This document shows, piece after piece, positions 5,802-12,404 of a stretch of DNA of 16,026 nucleotides. Source of the DNA: an uncultured Lachnospiraceae bacterium (lineage in GTDB: Bacteria; Bacillota; Clostridia; Lachnospirales; Lachnospiraceae); NCBI GenBank assembly GCA_910586585.1, contig CAJUKA010000089.1:1-16026 (forward strand). Direction: 5' to 3'. The first letter of the stretch is position 1. The number at the start of each line of letters is the position of its first letter. The notes under the pieces are model-generated. The model was not told the origin of the DNA. It worked only from the letters and a program-made list of their open reading frames with translations, and did no database searches. A program made the position numbers and the translations under genes.

Positions 5802-6698
5802 ATGAAAAAATTATTCAGTACACCAAAGAAGGCAATTATTTTAGTGATCTGTATGGTGGTTGTTATGATAGCCGCCGGTGTAATGGCATTCAATAGTACT
5901 CTGATTACCAAGGCAGAGGCAAAGATTGTCGCTCTTAGAGACGCCGGTTTGAGCGAAGCGGAAGCATCCGCTCTGCGTGTACGGTTCGAATATGATGACG
6001 GACGTTTTCAATATGAAGTTGATTTCTACAACAACGGTACGGAGTATGAATATTTAATTCAGGCTAAGAATGGAGAGATTATCGCAAGAGACATTGATGG
6101 GAAAGGAAACGGGAATCCTGATATGCAGGATGCAGGAAATCAGCCTTCCGCGGATGAAAACAGTTCTGTACAGCCGCGGGAAGATGCAGAGAATCAGCCT
6201 GCTGCAAACGGAAACAACACCGCACAGCCACAGGAAAATTCTCTTGATGAGGCAAAAGCTGCAGCACTCAGGGATGCAGGCCTTTCTGAATCAGATGTCA
6301 CATTTAAAAAGACAGAGCTTGATCACAGCCATGGAACACAGGTATATGACATTGAATTTTATACTTCTGATACAAAATACGATTATGAAATCGATGCTTC
6401 CAACGGAACGGTGCTTGAAAAGAATATTGAGCAGTTTCAGATCCAGGCGAACCCGACAACAGACAGTGCCATAAACAGCTCCGGCAATGATTATATCGGA
6501 GTCGACCGTGCAAAAGAGATTGCATTAAACCACGCCCAGCTGAACGAATCAGATGTACAGTTTGCAAAAGCAAAGCTGGAGAATGATGACGGTGGAGCGG
6601 AATATGAAATTGAATTCTATTCCGGCAGAACAGAGTACGACTATACGATTGATGCCGTTTCCGGGAATATTATCGAGTACGATGTGGACTATGATTGA
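5802..6698 (+). CDS. Membrane-anchored or secreted protein with three PepSY domains (298 aa)
   Basis: A basic start (MKKLFSTPKK) and one hydrophobic segment at about residues 11-30 act as a signal peptide or anchor. Three PepSY-like repeats follow, at about 38-100, 148-210 and 232-298. Each has an 'A..IAL..A.L.E..' helix, a 'YE(I/V)(E/D)FY' strand and an 'Y.Y.I.A..G.I' strand pair. An Asn/Gln/Pro-rich linker (about 101-146) separates the first two and contains two 18-residue repeats. PepSY domains are commonly extracellular inhibitors or modulators. A PepSY gene beside a two-component pair is a recurrent Firmicute arrangement, often controlled by that pair and feeding back on it. The ATG at 5802 follows a GCGGGGA ribosome binding site. 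The gene has its own repeat-bearing promoter and a strong terminator, and looks intact. Confidence 0.85.
   Translation: MKKLFSTPKKAIILVICMVVVMIAAGVMAFNSTLITKAEAKIVALRDAGLSEAEASALRVRFEYDDGRFQYEVDFYNNGTEYEYLIQAKNGEIIARDIDGKGNGNPDMQDAGNQPSADENSSVQPREDAENQPAANGNNTAQPQENSLDEAKAAALRDAGLSESDVTFKKTELDHSHGTQVYDIEFYTSDTKYDYEIDASNGTVLEKNIEQFQIQANPTTDSAINSSGNDYIGVDRAKEIALNHAQLNESDVQFAKAKLENDDGGAEYEIEFYSGRTEYDYTIDAVSGNIIEYDVDYD
6129..6236 (+). repeat. 54-bp tandem repeat coding the PepSY linker
   Basis: Residues 110-127 (DAGNQPSADENSSVQPRE) and 128-145 (DAENQPAANGNNTAQPQE) are adjacent 18-residue copies with the same spacing of NQP, N and QP. The linker therefore probably grew by duplication and would vary in length between strains. 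Confidence 0.7.
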
Positions 6699-6713
6699 AC
6701 AGGGAAGATGTAC

Positions 6714-6754
6714 AGAGGGCTTAAAAGTAAAAGACTTTTAAGCCCTCTTTTTTT
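6714..6754 (+). terminator. Strong intrinsic terminator after the PepSY gene
   Basis: A 15-bp perfect stem, AGAGGGCTTAAAAGT (6714-6728) with ACTTTTAAGCCCTCT (6734-6748), a 5-nt loop and seven T residues. It ends the kinase/PepSY transcription unit. Confidence 0.92.
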
Positions 6755-6985
6755 GTCTACGCAGCCGGCCAGTTCCGGCCCCGGCTCGTCAAGGATTGTC
6801 AGCGGAGACTTATCCAATTCTGCCAGATTGAACACAATCTCCAGCCCCGGATACAATCATTCCGTTTTCCCTGACGCATGAACCTTTTTTGAGATTGTTC
6901 GCCTGTTATGGATCAGTTCCCTAGCCATAATCTGATTGACAGCTATGTTGATTCTATTTGCCTCCCTTCTTTTGAGTCAGTAGCG
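6755..6985. other. Gene-free remnant DNA between the PepSY terminator and the ABC fragment
   Basis: No frame with a believable start was seen. Short minus-strand open stretches (for example one reading YPGLEIVFNLAELDKSPL, and one reading QIMARELIHNRRTISKK) look like scraps of protein-coding DNA but could not be assigned. A GGGAGG motif about 20 nt after the ABC stop has no gene behind it. The region lies on the deleted side of the ABC exporter locus. Confidence 0.35.
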
Positions 6986-7432
6986 CTAAACCGCCCATCC
7001 CAGACTTTCCTGCTGGATATGGTACAGCTTCTGGTAAAGCCCTTTCTTCGCCATCAATTCCTCATGCGTTCCATGCTCCACCAGCTTTCCATTTTCCAGT
7101 ACGAGAATCTGGTCTGCATCCACAACCGTGCGGAGACGGTGCGCAATCATAATTACGGTTTTGCCCTCCACCAGTTTCGCAATCGCTTTCTGAACCAGCA
7201 CCTCATTCTCCGGGTCAAGGGAGGCTGTCGCTTCGTCAAGCAGGATAATCGGGGCATCCTTTAGCAATGCACGGGCAATAGAAATACGCTGCCGTTCACC
7301 GCCGGATAAGGTGCTGCCATTTTCTCCAAGGAGTGTCTGATAACCGTCCGGCATTTCCCGCACAAATTCGTCACAGTAAGCCGCTTTCGCCGCCGCTGTC
7401 ACCTGTTCATCTGTTGCGTTCGGATTGCCAAG
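6986..7432 (-). pseudogene. ABC exporter ATPase, C-terminal part of the nucleotide-binding domain
   Basis: About 148 codons with the end of an ABC exporter: LGNPNATDEQV, the signature LSGGERQRISIARALL, Walker B with D-loop (IILLDEATASLDPE), the H-loop (VIMIAHRLRTV) and the usual C-terminal 'EHGTHEELMAKKGLYQKLY'. The membrane domain, Walker A and Q-loop are missing. It begins at about 7432, exactly where the hydrolase upstream loses its C-terminus, so one deletion removed both. An in-frame GTG at 7402 has no ribosome binding site. It is not the missing half of the ABC fragment at 1763-2071: both contain the signature region and they differ in sequence. It is the last recognisable member of the minus-strand methyltransferase/DtxR run. 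Confidence 0.85.
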
Positions 7433-8034
7433 CCGTCATCCAGCCCGAAATGATCCAGCACCGCTTTCACGGGCCGTTCCCATTCATGGGTGAAATGCTT
7501 CCCCTGCACCCTCATCACGCCGCCCTGTCCCGGTCCCTCAAACAGGTATGTAGTGAAACCGTTCTCCGCGAGATAGCGCATGGGAAAGAAAAATTCCTCA
7601 AAATAGCTGTCATTGCCGCCGTGCAGGAGAATCACATCTTTCTCCTTCCCCTTTGCTTTGGCAATCATGACCGGCAGCTTCACATCTTCATATGGCACCT
7701 CGCAGCGTATCACTTCGCCGCTGTCAAACACGGGCTTATAATAGTCATAGAACATCTTCGTTGCTTTCACATAATACGCCTTTTTATCCGGGTCGCCGTC
7801 ATACATAAAGAATTCGCTCATCCGGTAATAGGCAATGGCATTTTCCGTCCTGCCCTCCGATACCGCCCTGTCGCCCAGGGCGATCAGCTCTCTTTTCCAG
7901 TCCTCGCTCGTCTTAATCTTAGGTCCCGCTGCCTTTATCTCCTCCAGATCGCCGCCGCCCCACATGACGACACGGTTCAACTGGTTTTTCTGCTCATTGA
8001 GCTTATAAACGCCCTTCTTGAAATGGAATTCCAT
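7399..8034 (-). pseudogene. Alpha/beta hydrolase (FrsA/DUF1100-like), truncated before the nucleophile
   Basis: The ATG at 8034 has a GGAGG ribosome binding site. Residues 1-200 belong to an alpha/beta hydrolase with a helical N-terminal extension: GRTENAIAYYRMSEFFMYDG, then the oxyanion region VILLHGGNDSYFEEFF and YLFEGPGQGGVMR. The homology stops at HFGLDD, just before the expected G-x-S-x-G nucleophile elbow. The last 11 residues are the neighbouring ABC gene read in another frame. The catalytic Ser, Asp and His are therefore missing. Relatives are about 350-400 residues. It lies 24 nt downstream of the methyltransferase at 8059-8706, as if translated from the same message. Probably inactive. 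Confidence 0.85.
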
Positions 8035-8058
8035 ATAACAAAACCTCCTGCCTGTATT

Positions 8059-8706
8059 TCAGACCGGTTTCCTGACCACGCAATGCAGCCGGAACCCTTT
8101 TCTGACCTCATACAGCTCCAGTTGCATTCCGCTTGCGTCACAAAGCCGCTGCATATCAGCCCTTGAATATACATGGACGTCCCCTTTGTGCATGACCTTG
8201 TTTGCTATCGGTACCTCAATATGATTTATAAGCCACATCATGACACGGCTGTTTGACGCCATATCCCTCAAAATAAACCTGCCGCCCGGACGCAGGACCC
8301 GGTGCAGGCTCATAAAAAACTTTTCGGGATTCGGGTAATGGTGAAAGCTCATGGAACAGGTAACCACATCAAAGCTGCCCGCCGCGAACGGAAGGTTTTC
8401 ACAGTCGCCCGCAACAAAACGTATTCCGTTTATGTGTTTTTTTGTTGCAGTTTCTATCATTTTCTCCGACAAATCTACCCCGGTATAATTCCTGTCCGGA
8501 TAATCTTTCCTAAACATACCGAGCATTGCCCCCGTTCCGCAGCCGGCATCAAGCAGATCGGAAAAAGGCTCCATGACCGCCTCCGCCAATACATCGGGAT
8601 AATCCCTGCGGCACATATTGTAAACGCTTGGATCGTCATCATCAAATTTTTCCGCCGCCCGGTCGAATTCTTTCAGCGACAGTTTTTTATATTCCTCACC
8701 CGTCAT
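8059..8706 (-). CDS. Class I SAM-dependent methyltransferase (215 aa)
   Basis: A Methyltransf_11/UbiE-type fold. The SAM-binding motif I is DLLDAGCGTGAMLGMF (about residues 50-65), the acidic post-I motif is YTGVDLSEKMI, followed by AGDCENLPFAAGSFDVVTCS and the post-III VLRPGGRFILRD. An AAGGTGG ribosome binding site lies about 10 nt before the ATG at 8706. Full length and intact. It is 22 nt downstream of the leucine-carboxyl-methyltransferase-family gene and 24 nt upstream of the hydrolase fragment, all on the minus strand, so probably one operon. The methyl acceptor cannot be told from sequence; the setting suggests a small molecule handled by a metal-regulated cluster. Confidence 0.9.
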   Translation of the reverse strand: MTGEEYKKLSLKEFDRAAEKFDDDDPSVYNMCRRDYPDVLAEAVMEPFSDLLDAGCGTGAMLGMFRKDYPDRNYTGVDLSEKMIETATKKHINGIRFVAGDCENLPFAAGSFDVVTCSMSFHHYPNPEKFFMSLHRVLRPGGRFILRDMASNSRVMMWLINHIEVPIANKVMHKGDVHVYSRADMQRLCDASGMQLELYEVRKGFRLHCVVRKPV

Positions 8707-8728
8707 TGTGAACCATCCACCTTACCTT

Positions 8729-9529
8729 TCATTCTTTTCTCAGCACAACCAGCTTATTTGAAATATTTTTTACCGCCGGTATCCATCCAAACAGATAATA
8801 AACGGGCATAATGGTTTTCATTCCCTCCGCCAGACTCACATCCCGCACCCAGGTATACTCCGGCAAAATATGCTGCAGTTCCTTCCCGGACTTGATGCCC
8901 CATGTGAACTTTGCCCTGGTTTTCTCAATGGACTTTTCTTTTACATTTTTCACCACCCACGGATTCATAACCTCCATAATGACTTCCGCCCTTTCAAACC
9001 GCCTGCTGATAATGGAGAGCATCTGCCTCACATCCTGTTCCGACAGATACATGGACAGCCCCTCAATGATAACCATCACCCTGCCTTCCGGTTCTTCTAT
9101 TTCATCTGCCCAGCTTTCATCCATCGCCGACTTTGCAATCATGGTAATATTCCCGTTTTCAGGAAGAAAGCGACGGCGCACCTCTATCGTTTCCGGAAGG
9201 TCAAGATTATACCAGCGGACAGAAGGCGGCGTATTCAGGCGGTACACCCTTGTGTCCAGCCCGCAGGCAATGTTGACCACCGTGCTTTTCGGATTTTTCC
9301 TGATAAAATCCCCCGCCATACGGTCAAGAAGAAGCGTCCTTGCTATCACGCCCTTTGACATCATAGCATCTTTTCCTGCCAGGGAAAAATCATAATCCAT
9401 GCGGGACACGATCTCCACCGCCCTGTCGTCGTGAAATTTTGCATTTTTCTTCTGTGAATAGGCGGCGCGGGCATATAACGTCTGAAGCATGGTTTCCGGC
9501 ACGCCATGTATCTGTATCTTTCCCATCAT
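8729..9529 (-). CDS. Leucine carboxyl methyltransferase / TcmP-like O-methyltransferase family (266 aa)
   Basis: PF04072-type SAM methyltransferase. The family marker is STVVNIACGLDTRVYRL with the following WYNLDLPETIEVRR. Next come a conserved acidic loop, the VIIEGLSMYLSEQDVRQ segment (the 'EG.lmYL' motif) and a C-terminal IPAVKNISNKLVVLR. In bacteria such enzymes methylate carboxyl or hydroxyl groups of small molecules (TcmP in tetracenomycin synthesis), not PP2A. The start is one of two adjacent ATGs (9529 or 9526) after AAGGAAA. The length is as expected. It sits between a membrane protein and a second methyltransferase on the same strand. The substrate is unknown. Confidence 0.9.
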   Translation of the reverse strand: MMGKIQIHGVPETMLQTLYARAAYSQKKNAKFHDDRAVEIVSRMDYDFSLAGKDAMMSKGVIARTLLLDRMAGDFIRKNPKSTVVNIACGLDTRVYRLNTPPSVRWYNLDLPETIEVRRRFLPENGNITMIAKSAMDESWADEIEEPEGRVMVIIEGLSMYLSEQDVRQMLSIISRRFERAEVIMEVMNPWVVKNVKEKSIEKTRAKFTWGIKSGKELQHILPEYTWVRDVSLAEGMKTIMPVYYLFGWIPAVKNISNKLVVLRKE

Positions 9530-9601
9530 TTATTTCCTTCCCATTGTTTTTCCACTTTTTTGACACTCCATTTCTCCGTCCCATACCAGTTCCAGCCTGT
9601 T

Positions 9602-10099
9602 TTATCCTAAGCCCCTGGCAATATGGACCACCGCATATGCCATGGGGATTGAAAGCAGCGCATACACCACCGGCTGACGGATAAACTTCCCGATCAGCTG
9701 TCTCCCGGTTTTTCTGTAAGGCAGGTCTTCAGCCCCACGGATTTTCCAAAATCCGGATTTTCCCACCCAAAGATAGTCTATCACGATGGTATCAAACCAA
9801 GAAGAAGCCGTAAGCAGCGTCAGGATGCGGGCATACGCTGTCTTAAAATCCGTAATCCTGCTCCATACACCCGTAAAGACCAGCGGCAGTATGAGCAGTG
9901 CCAGTGCGAAAAGGGACATAAAAACTATGGCCCGTATCCTGATCGTCTTTTTGTCTGTCAGGCTTAATTGAACCGCTCTTTCCTGCACAGGTTTCGGGTA
10001 ATAAAATATTCCGTCTACCGGGCTTCTCAGAGCCGAGAGCTTAACAATCACAATAAAGGCCAACAGAAAAATCATAATCTGAATGATAAAAACCAACAT
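9602..10099 (-). CDS. Membrane protein of unknown family, four predicted helices (165 aa)
   Basis: The product starts MLVFIIQIMIFLLAFIVIVK, a membrane helix at the very start. Further hydrophobic segments are FMSLFALALLILPLVFTGVW, a stretch around ASSWFDTIVIDYLWVG and VVYALLSIPMAYAVV near the C-terminus. I prefer the ATG at 10099, which has GGAAGGGAA upstream; an in-frame ATG at 10120 overlaps the stop of the truncated DtxR gene and has a poorer site. I do not recognise the family. Its place between a DtxR regulator and methyltransferases suggests a role in the same pathway, perhaps export or membrane modification, but this is inference. It looks intact. Confidence 0.75.
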   Translation of the reverse strand: MLVFIIQIMIFLLAFIVIVKLSALRSPVDGIFYYPKPVQERAVQLSLTDKKTIRIRAIVFMSLFALALLILPLVFTGVWSRITDFKTAYARILTLLTASSWFDTIVIDYLWVGKSGFWKIRGAEDLPYRKTGRQLIGKFIRQPVVYALLSIPMAYAVVHIARGLG

Positions 10100-10116
10100 C
10101 ACATTTCCCTTCCGTT

Positions 10117-10281
10117 TCATTCTTCACGCATCGTTTCCATTGCCAGCGACTTTAAAGCCACGGAAACCGTGGGGCGGGATACGCCAAGCTCCCCCGCAAT
10201 ATCCGAGCCATGCACGGCTTTTCGTTTGGAAATCGTATAAATTATTTTAAGGTAATCCTCTACCGATTTTCTCTGCTTCAA
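10117..10281 (-). pseudogene. Truncated DtxR/MntR-family regulator (HTH part only)
   Basis: A TTG at 10281 follows GGAGGGAG and starts MKQRKSVEDYLKIIYTISKR, continuing VHGSDIAGELGVSRPTVSVA. This closely matches the intact paralogue at 10912-11286, including its TTG start. After 'LKSLA' the homology ends and the frame stops within nine codons (METMREE). The dimerisation domain and metal ligands are absent. A GTG at 10308 would also open the frame, but the ribosome binding site and the paralogue favour TTG. It is the second half of a decayed copy of the methyltransferase-DtxR pair. A protein with only the HTH would probably not respond to metal. Confidence 0.8.
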
Positions 10282-10304
10282 ATCCGCACTCCCTCCTGCC
10301 TCTG

Positions 10305-10763
10305 TCACGGCTTTACCCTTGCCTCGGCATAGGTCAGTTTCAGACCGCCGTCAAATGTTTTCCTGCGGACTATTTCAAATCCGTTTTCCTCTAAAAAATC
10401 CAGATATCCCTACGGCGTCCATTTGTAGAATACCTTAAACCCGGAAAGCTCCATGAACCGTATTCTCATCCTTCCGGACAGGCTGCCAGCCGCCGTGAAC
10501 GTCGGTGCTATCAGGATACCGCCCGGTTTTAACACCCGCCTGATCTCCGCCAGGGCTTTTTCCGGCTCCGGCATGATATGCAGCGCATTGGAAATCACCA
10601 CCGCATGCTCTGTTTCGTCAAAACCGTCATAGGATACGCATAAAACGTAAAAGTTTTCCGACAGCTTTGGGATAACTCCTTCAAAGCTTTTCCAGTGACA
10701 GCAGGTTCCCGGCAATAGCATGACCGCCGGATTTTCCTTTTTTCCAAATGTATAGATCTTCAT
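10305..10763 (-). pseudogene. In-frame chimera: alpha/beta hydrolase N-terminus plus methyltransferase C-terminus, with amber stop
   Basis: The ATG at 10763 overlaps the stop of the 49-aa gene (ATGA). Residues 1-52 are the start of an alpha/beta hydrolase: MKIYTFGKKENPAVMLLPGT, then SENFYVLCVSYDGFDETE. From about residue 53 the sequence is the C-terminal half of a SAM methyltransferase (ISNALHIMPEPEKALAEIRR, LKPGGILIAPTF), nearly identical to the protein at 11435-12049. A TAG at 10410-10412 replaces the Gln codon of the intact copy; the homologous frame then continues to a TGA at 10305-10307. Neither domain is complete: no hydrolase nucleophile and no SAM motif I. The junction lies near 10605 and shares a short 'ATGCGG' with the intact methyltransferase. 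Product unlikely to be catalytic. Confidence 0.85.
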
Positions 10764-10909
10764 TTTTGCCCCATATATCCGTCATGTATTGCCTTATCGT
10801 TTTTGTCCTGTCTCAGCTTTTTACGGCAGGCTGCCTTTATTCCAGTGCAGAAAGCCAGTACCAGAAAAGCCGTTGCAGCTGCAACAGCCGCACTCTGTAA
10901 CGTATTCAT
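10760..10909 (-). CDS. Small single-helix membrane protein, 49 aa
   Basis: A GCGGAGGAAC ribosome binding site, inside the end of the DtxR gene, precedes the ATG at 10909. The product is MNTLQSAAVAAATAFLVLAF followed by CTGIKAACRKKLRQDKNDKA and a short tail. One N-terminal helix with two cysteines (residues 21 and 28) precedes a lysine-rich cytoplasmic tail, an arrangement like that of FeoB-associated Cys-rich proteins but without a Cys cluster. It starts 2 nt after the DtxR stop, and its own stop overlaps the next start (ATGA), so it is translationally coupled on both sides. Family unknown. Confidence 0.65.
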   Translation of the reverse strand: MNTLQSAAVAAATAFLVLAFCTGIKAACRKKLRQDKNDKAIHDGYMGQK

Positions 10910-10911
10910 TC

Positions 10912-11286
10912 TTATGTTCCTCCGCTTCCTTCCGCCACAAGAGCCTTCAGCGCCTGATAGCTTTCATTGCTGACCGCATGCTCCATCTCACAGGCATCTG
11001 ACGACGCCGTTTTTTCGTCCACGCCAAGTTCCGTCAAAAGCTGGCAGAGCGTATTGTGCCGTTCATAGGTTTCTTCCGCAATCCGCATGCCTTTTTCCGT
11101 CAGATGGACTTCACGCGCATCATCCATGAGAATATACCCTTCCTCCTCCAACGCCTTTAAGGACACACAGACAGTCGGCCGCGAAACGCCGATCGCCCTT
11201 GCAATATCCGCCCCATGCACGTCCTTATTTTTGGAAAGGATATAGATTGTTTTCAGATAATCCTCCACCGATTTTTTCTGTTTCAA
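10912..11286 (-). CDS. DtxR/MntR-family metal-dependent transcriptional regulator (124 aa)
   Basis: A TTG start at 11286 follows AAGGAGGTG. The product opens MKQKKSVEDYLKTIYILSKN. The winged HTH is about residues 1-60 (GADIARAIGVSRPTVCVSLK) and the dimerisation/metal domain about 61-120. Candidate metal ligands are the Asp of VEDY, the His of YERHN, and Cys/Glu/His of DACEMEH, which match the DtxR Cys102-Glu105-His106 set. There is no SH3 domain, so it is of MntR size. It lies 148 nt after a methyltransferase and 2 nt before the 49-aa gene. It probably represses in the presence of Fe or Mn. A truncated paralogue lies at 10117-10281 and a more distant one at 12582-12974. Confidence 0.92.
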   Translation of the reverse strand: MKQKKSVEDYLKTIYILSKNKDVHGADIARAIGVSRPTVCVSLKALEEEGYILMDDAREVHLTEKGMRIAEETYERHNTLCQLLTELGVDEKTASSDACEMEHAVSNESYQALKALVAEGSGGT

Positions 11287-11434
11287 GCCTGCACCTCCTT
11301 CTGTCCTGTTTTCTCTATGTCAAAATTATTTTCTTTCTCCCATGTTATTATGTTGCAGTTCAGCCTTGCCGGACTGTAACGTTATCATCCATTCAGAACC
11401 CGTTATTTTCCACAATGTATTTCGCTGCAGCTTT

Positions 11435-12049
11435 TCATCCCTGTCCCCTTACCGCTTCGGCATAGGTCAGTTTCAGGGTGCCGTCGAAAATTTTTCTGCC
11501 GGTTATTTCAAATCCGTTTTCCTTAAGAAAATCCAAATATTCCTGCGGCGTCCATTTATGAAACACTTTAAACCCGGAAAGCTCCATGAACCGGATTCTC
11601 ATCCTGCCGGATATACTGCCCGCCGCCGTGAAAGTCGGCGCTATCAGGATACCACCCGGCTTCAGCACCCTCCTGATCTCTGCCAGCGCCTTTTCCGGTT
11701 CAGGCATGATGTGTAGTGCGTTGGAAATCACCGCCGCATCAAACGTTTCCTCCGCATATGGAAGGCTTGTCGCATCCTGCACTGAGAAATGAAGGCGGGA
11801 ACTGTGCGTTTTTGCTTTTGCCTGCCGTATCATCTCTTCCGAGAAATCCGTCGCCTCCAGAAGCTTCACGCTTCCTGCAAGCCGCACCGACAACAGCCCC
11901 GTGCCACAGGCAAGCTCCAATACATACATCTCCCTGTCCAGTTTTCTTTTCATACTGGCCACAATCTGCGCATAGGTCCTGCCATCCTTTGACATCATAA
12001 AATCATATCGCTTCGCCCACCTGTCCCAAAAACCTTTATTGTCTTTCAT
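11435..12049 (-). CDS. Class I SAM-dependent methyltransferase (204 aa)
   Basis: The ATG at 12049 follows CGGAGGG; a longer frame from 12085 has no such site. The product begins MKDNKGFWDRWAKRYDFMMS. Motif I is VLELACGTGLLSVRLAG, with LEATDFSEEMI after it, then QDATSLPYAEETFDAAVISN and the post-III VLKPGGILIAPTF. It resembles UbiE/Methyltransf_11 enzymes and has the expected length. It lies 47 nt downstream of the HMA protein. Its C-terminal half recurs in the chimera at 10305-10763 with 3 differences in 64 residues before the amber codon, so this gene family was duplicated locally. The substrate is unknown; the metal-linked neighbours hint at a metal-binding or membrane-associated small molecule. 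Confidence 0.92.
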   Translation of the reverse strand: MKDNKGFWDRWAKRYDFMMSKDGRTYAQIVASMKRKLDREMYVLELACGTGLLSVRLAGSVKLLEATDFSEEMIRQAKAKTHSSRLHFSVQDATSLPYAEETFDAAVISNALHIMPEPEKALAEIRRVLKPGGILIAPTFTAAGSISGRMRIRFMELSGFKVFHKWTPQEYLDFLKENGFEITGRKIFDGTLKLTYAEAVRGQG

Positions 12050-12096
12050 ATTCCCTCCGTCTTGTGAACCAGTCAGAAGCTGCACAAACTTCCCGT

Positions 12097-12354
12097 TTAT
12101 GCCTGATGCCTCAAAAACAGCCCCTTTTTCTCATACGGCGCCCAGTTCACGCTCATTACGTCATATCCCGCATCCGCTATGACCTTCCGAAGCTCCGGTT
12201 CTGGTATCTCCCGATCTGCCAAAATGACGGTTTCTTTTTTCGTGTGCGAGCTGGTCACTTTCTTTACCGGAAAGGCGTTACGCACCGCCTCGTTAATATG
12301 CACCTCGCACATCCCGCACGCCATACCGTCAATACCCACTGTAATCTTAACCAT
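12097..12354 (-). CDS. Heavy-metal-associated (HMA) domain protein, CopZ-like (85 aa)
   Basis: The ATG at 12354 follows GAGAGGG. The product starts MVKITVGIDGMACGMCEVHI. The GMxCxxC metal-binding loop lies in the first third, and the beta-alpha-beta fold continues with TVILADREIPEPELRKVIAD and AGYDVMSV. A basic tail (PYEKKGLFLRHQA) adds about 12 residues to the usual 70-residue domain. Such proteins bind Cu(I) or other soft metals and pass them to P1B ATPases. Here the P1B ATPase at 13021-15096 lies on the same strand beyond the DtxR gene. A GTTAG-N6-CTAAC palindrome 25 nt upstream suggests repression by a DtxR-type protein. Confidence 0.88.
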   Translation of the reverse strand: MVKITVGIDGMACGMCEVHINEAVRNAFPVKKVTSSHTKKETVILADREIPEPELRKVIADAGYDVMSVNWAPYEKKGLFLRHQA

Positions 12355-12378
12355 AAACAATCCCTCTCTTTCCTTTCG

Positions 12379-12396
12379 GGTTAGTAAAATCTAACC
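12379..12396. promoter_or_regulatory. Putative DtxR-family operator before the HMA gene
   Basis: GGTTAGTAAAATCTAACC: perfect 6-bp arms around six A/T bases, with the same GTTAG-N6-CTAAC layout as at 4204-4221. It lies between a minus-strand terminator and the HMA start, where the promoter must be, in the intergenic region shared with the divergent DtxR gene. A TTGAAA at about 12403-12408 on the minus strand could be the -35. Binding is inferred. Confidence 0.55.
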
Positions 12397-12404
12397 AGTG
12401 CTTT

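Noticed and set aside
6760..6880. Minus-strand stretch reading YPGLEIVFNLAELDKSPL
   Set aside because: No start or ribosome binding site and no recognised domain; too short to call a pseudogene.
7333..8166. Long plus-strand open frame (277 codons) opposite the hydrolase and ABC fragments
   Set aside because: Antisense shadow; it crosses the deletion junction and has no family features.
8302..9395. Plus-strand open frames opposite the two methyltransferases
   Set aside because: Low-complexity, His/Arg-rich shadows of minus-strand genes with clear SAM motifs.
11340..11434. 11-codon frame (MKSCSEIHCGK) overlapping the methyltransferase stop
   Set aside because: The ATGA overlap is tempting, but the frame is too short and has no further support.
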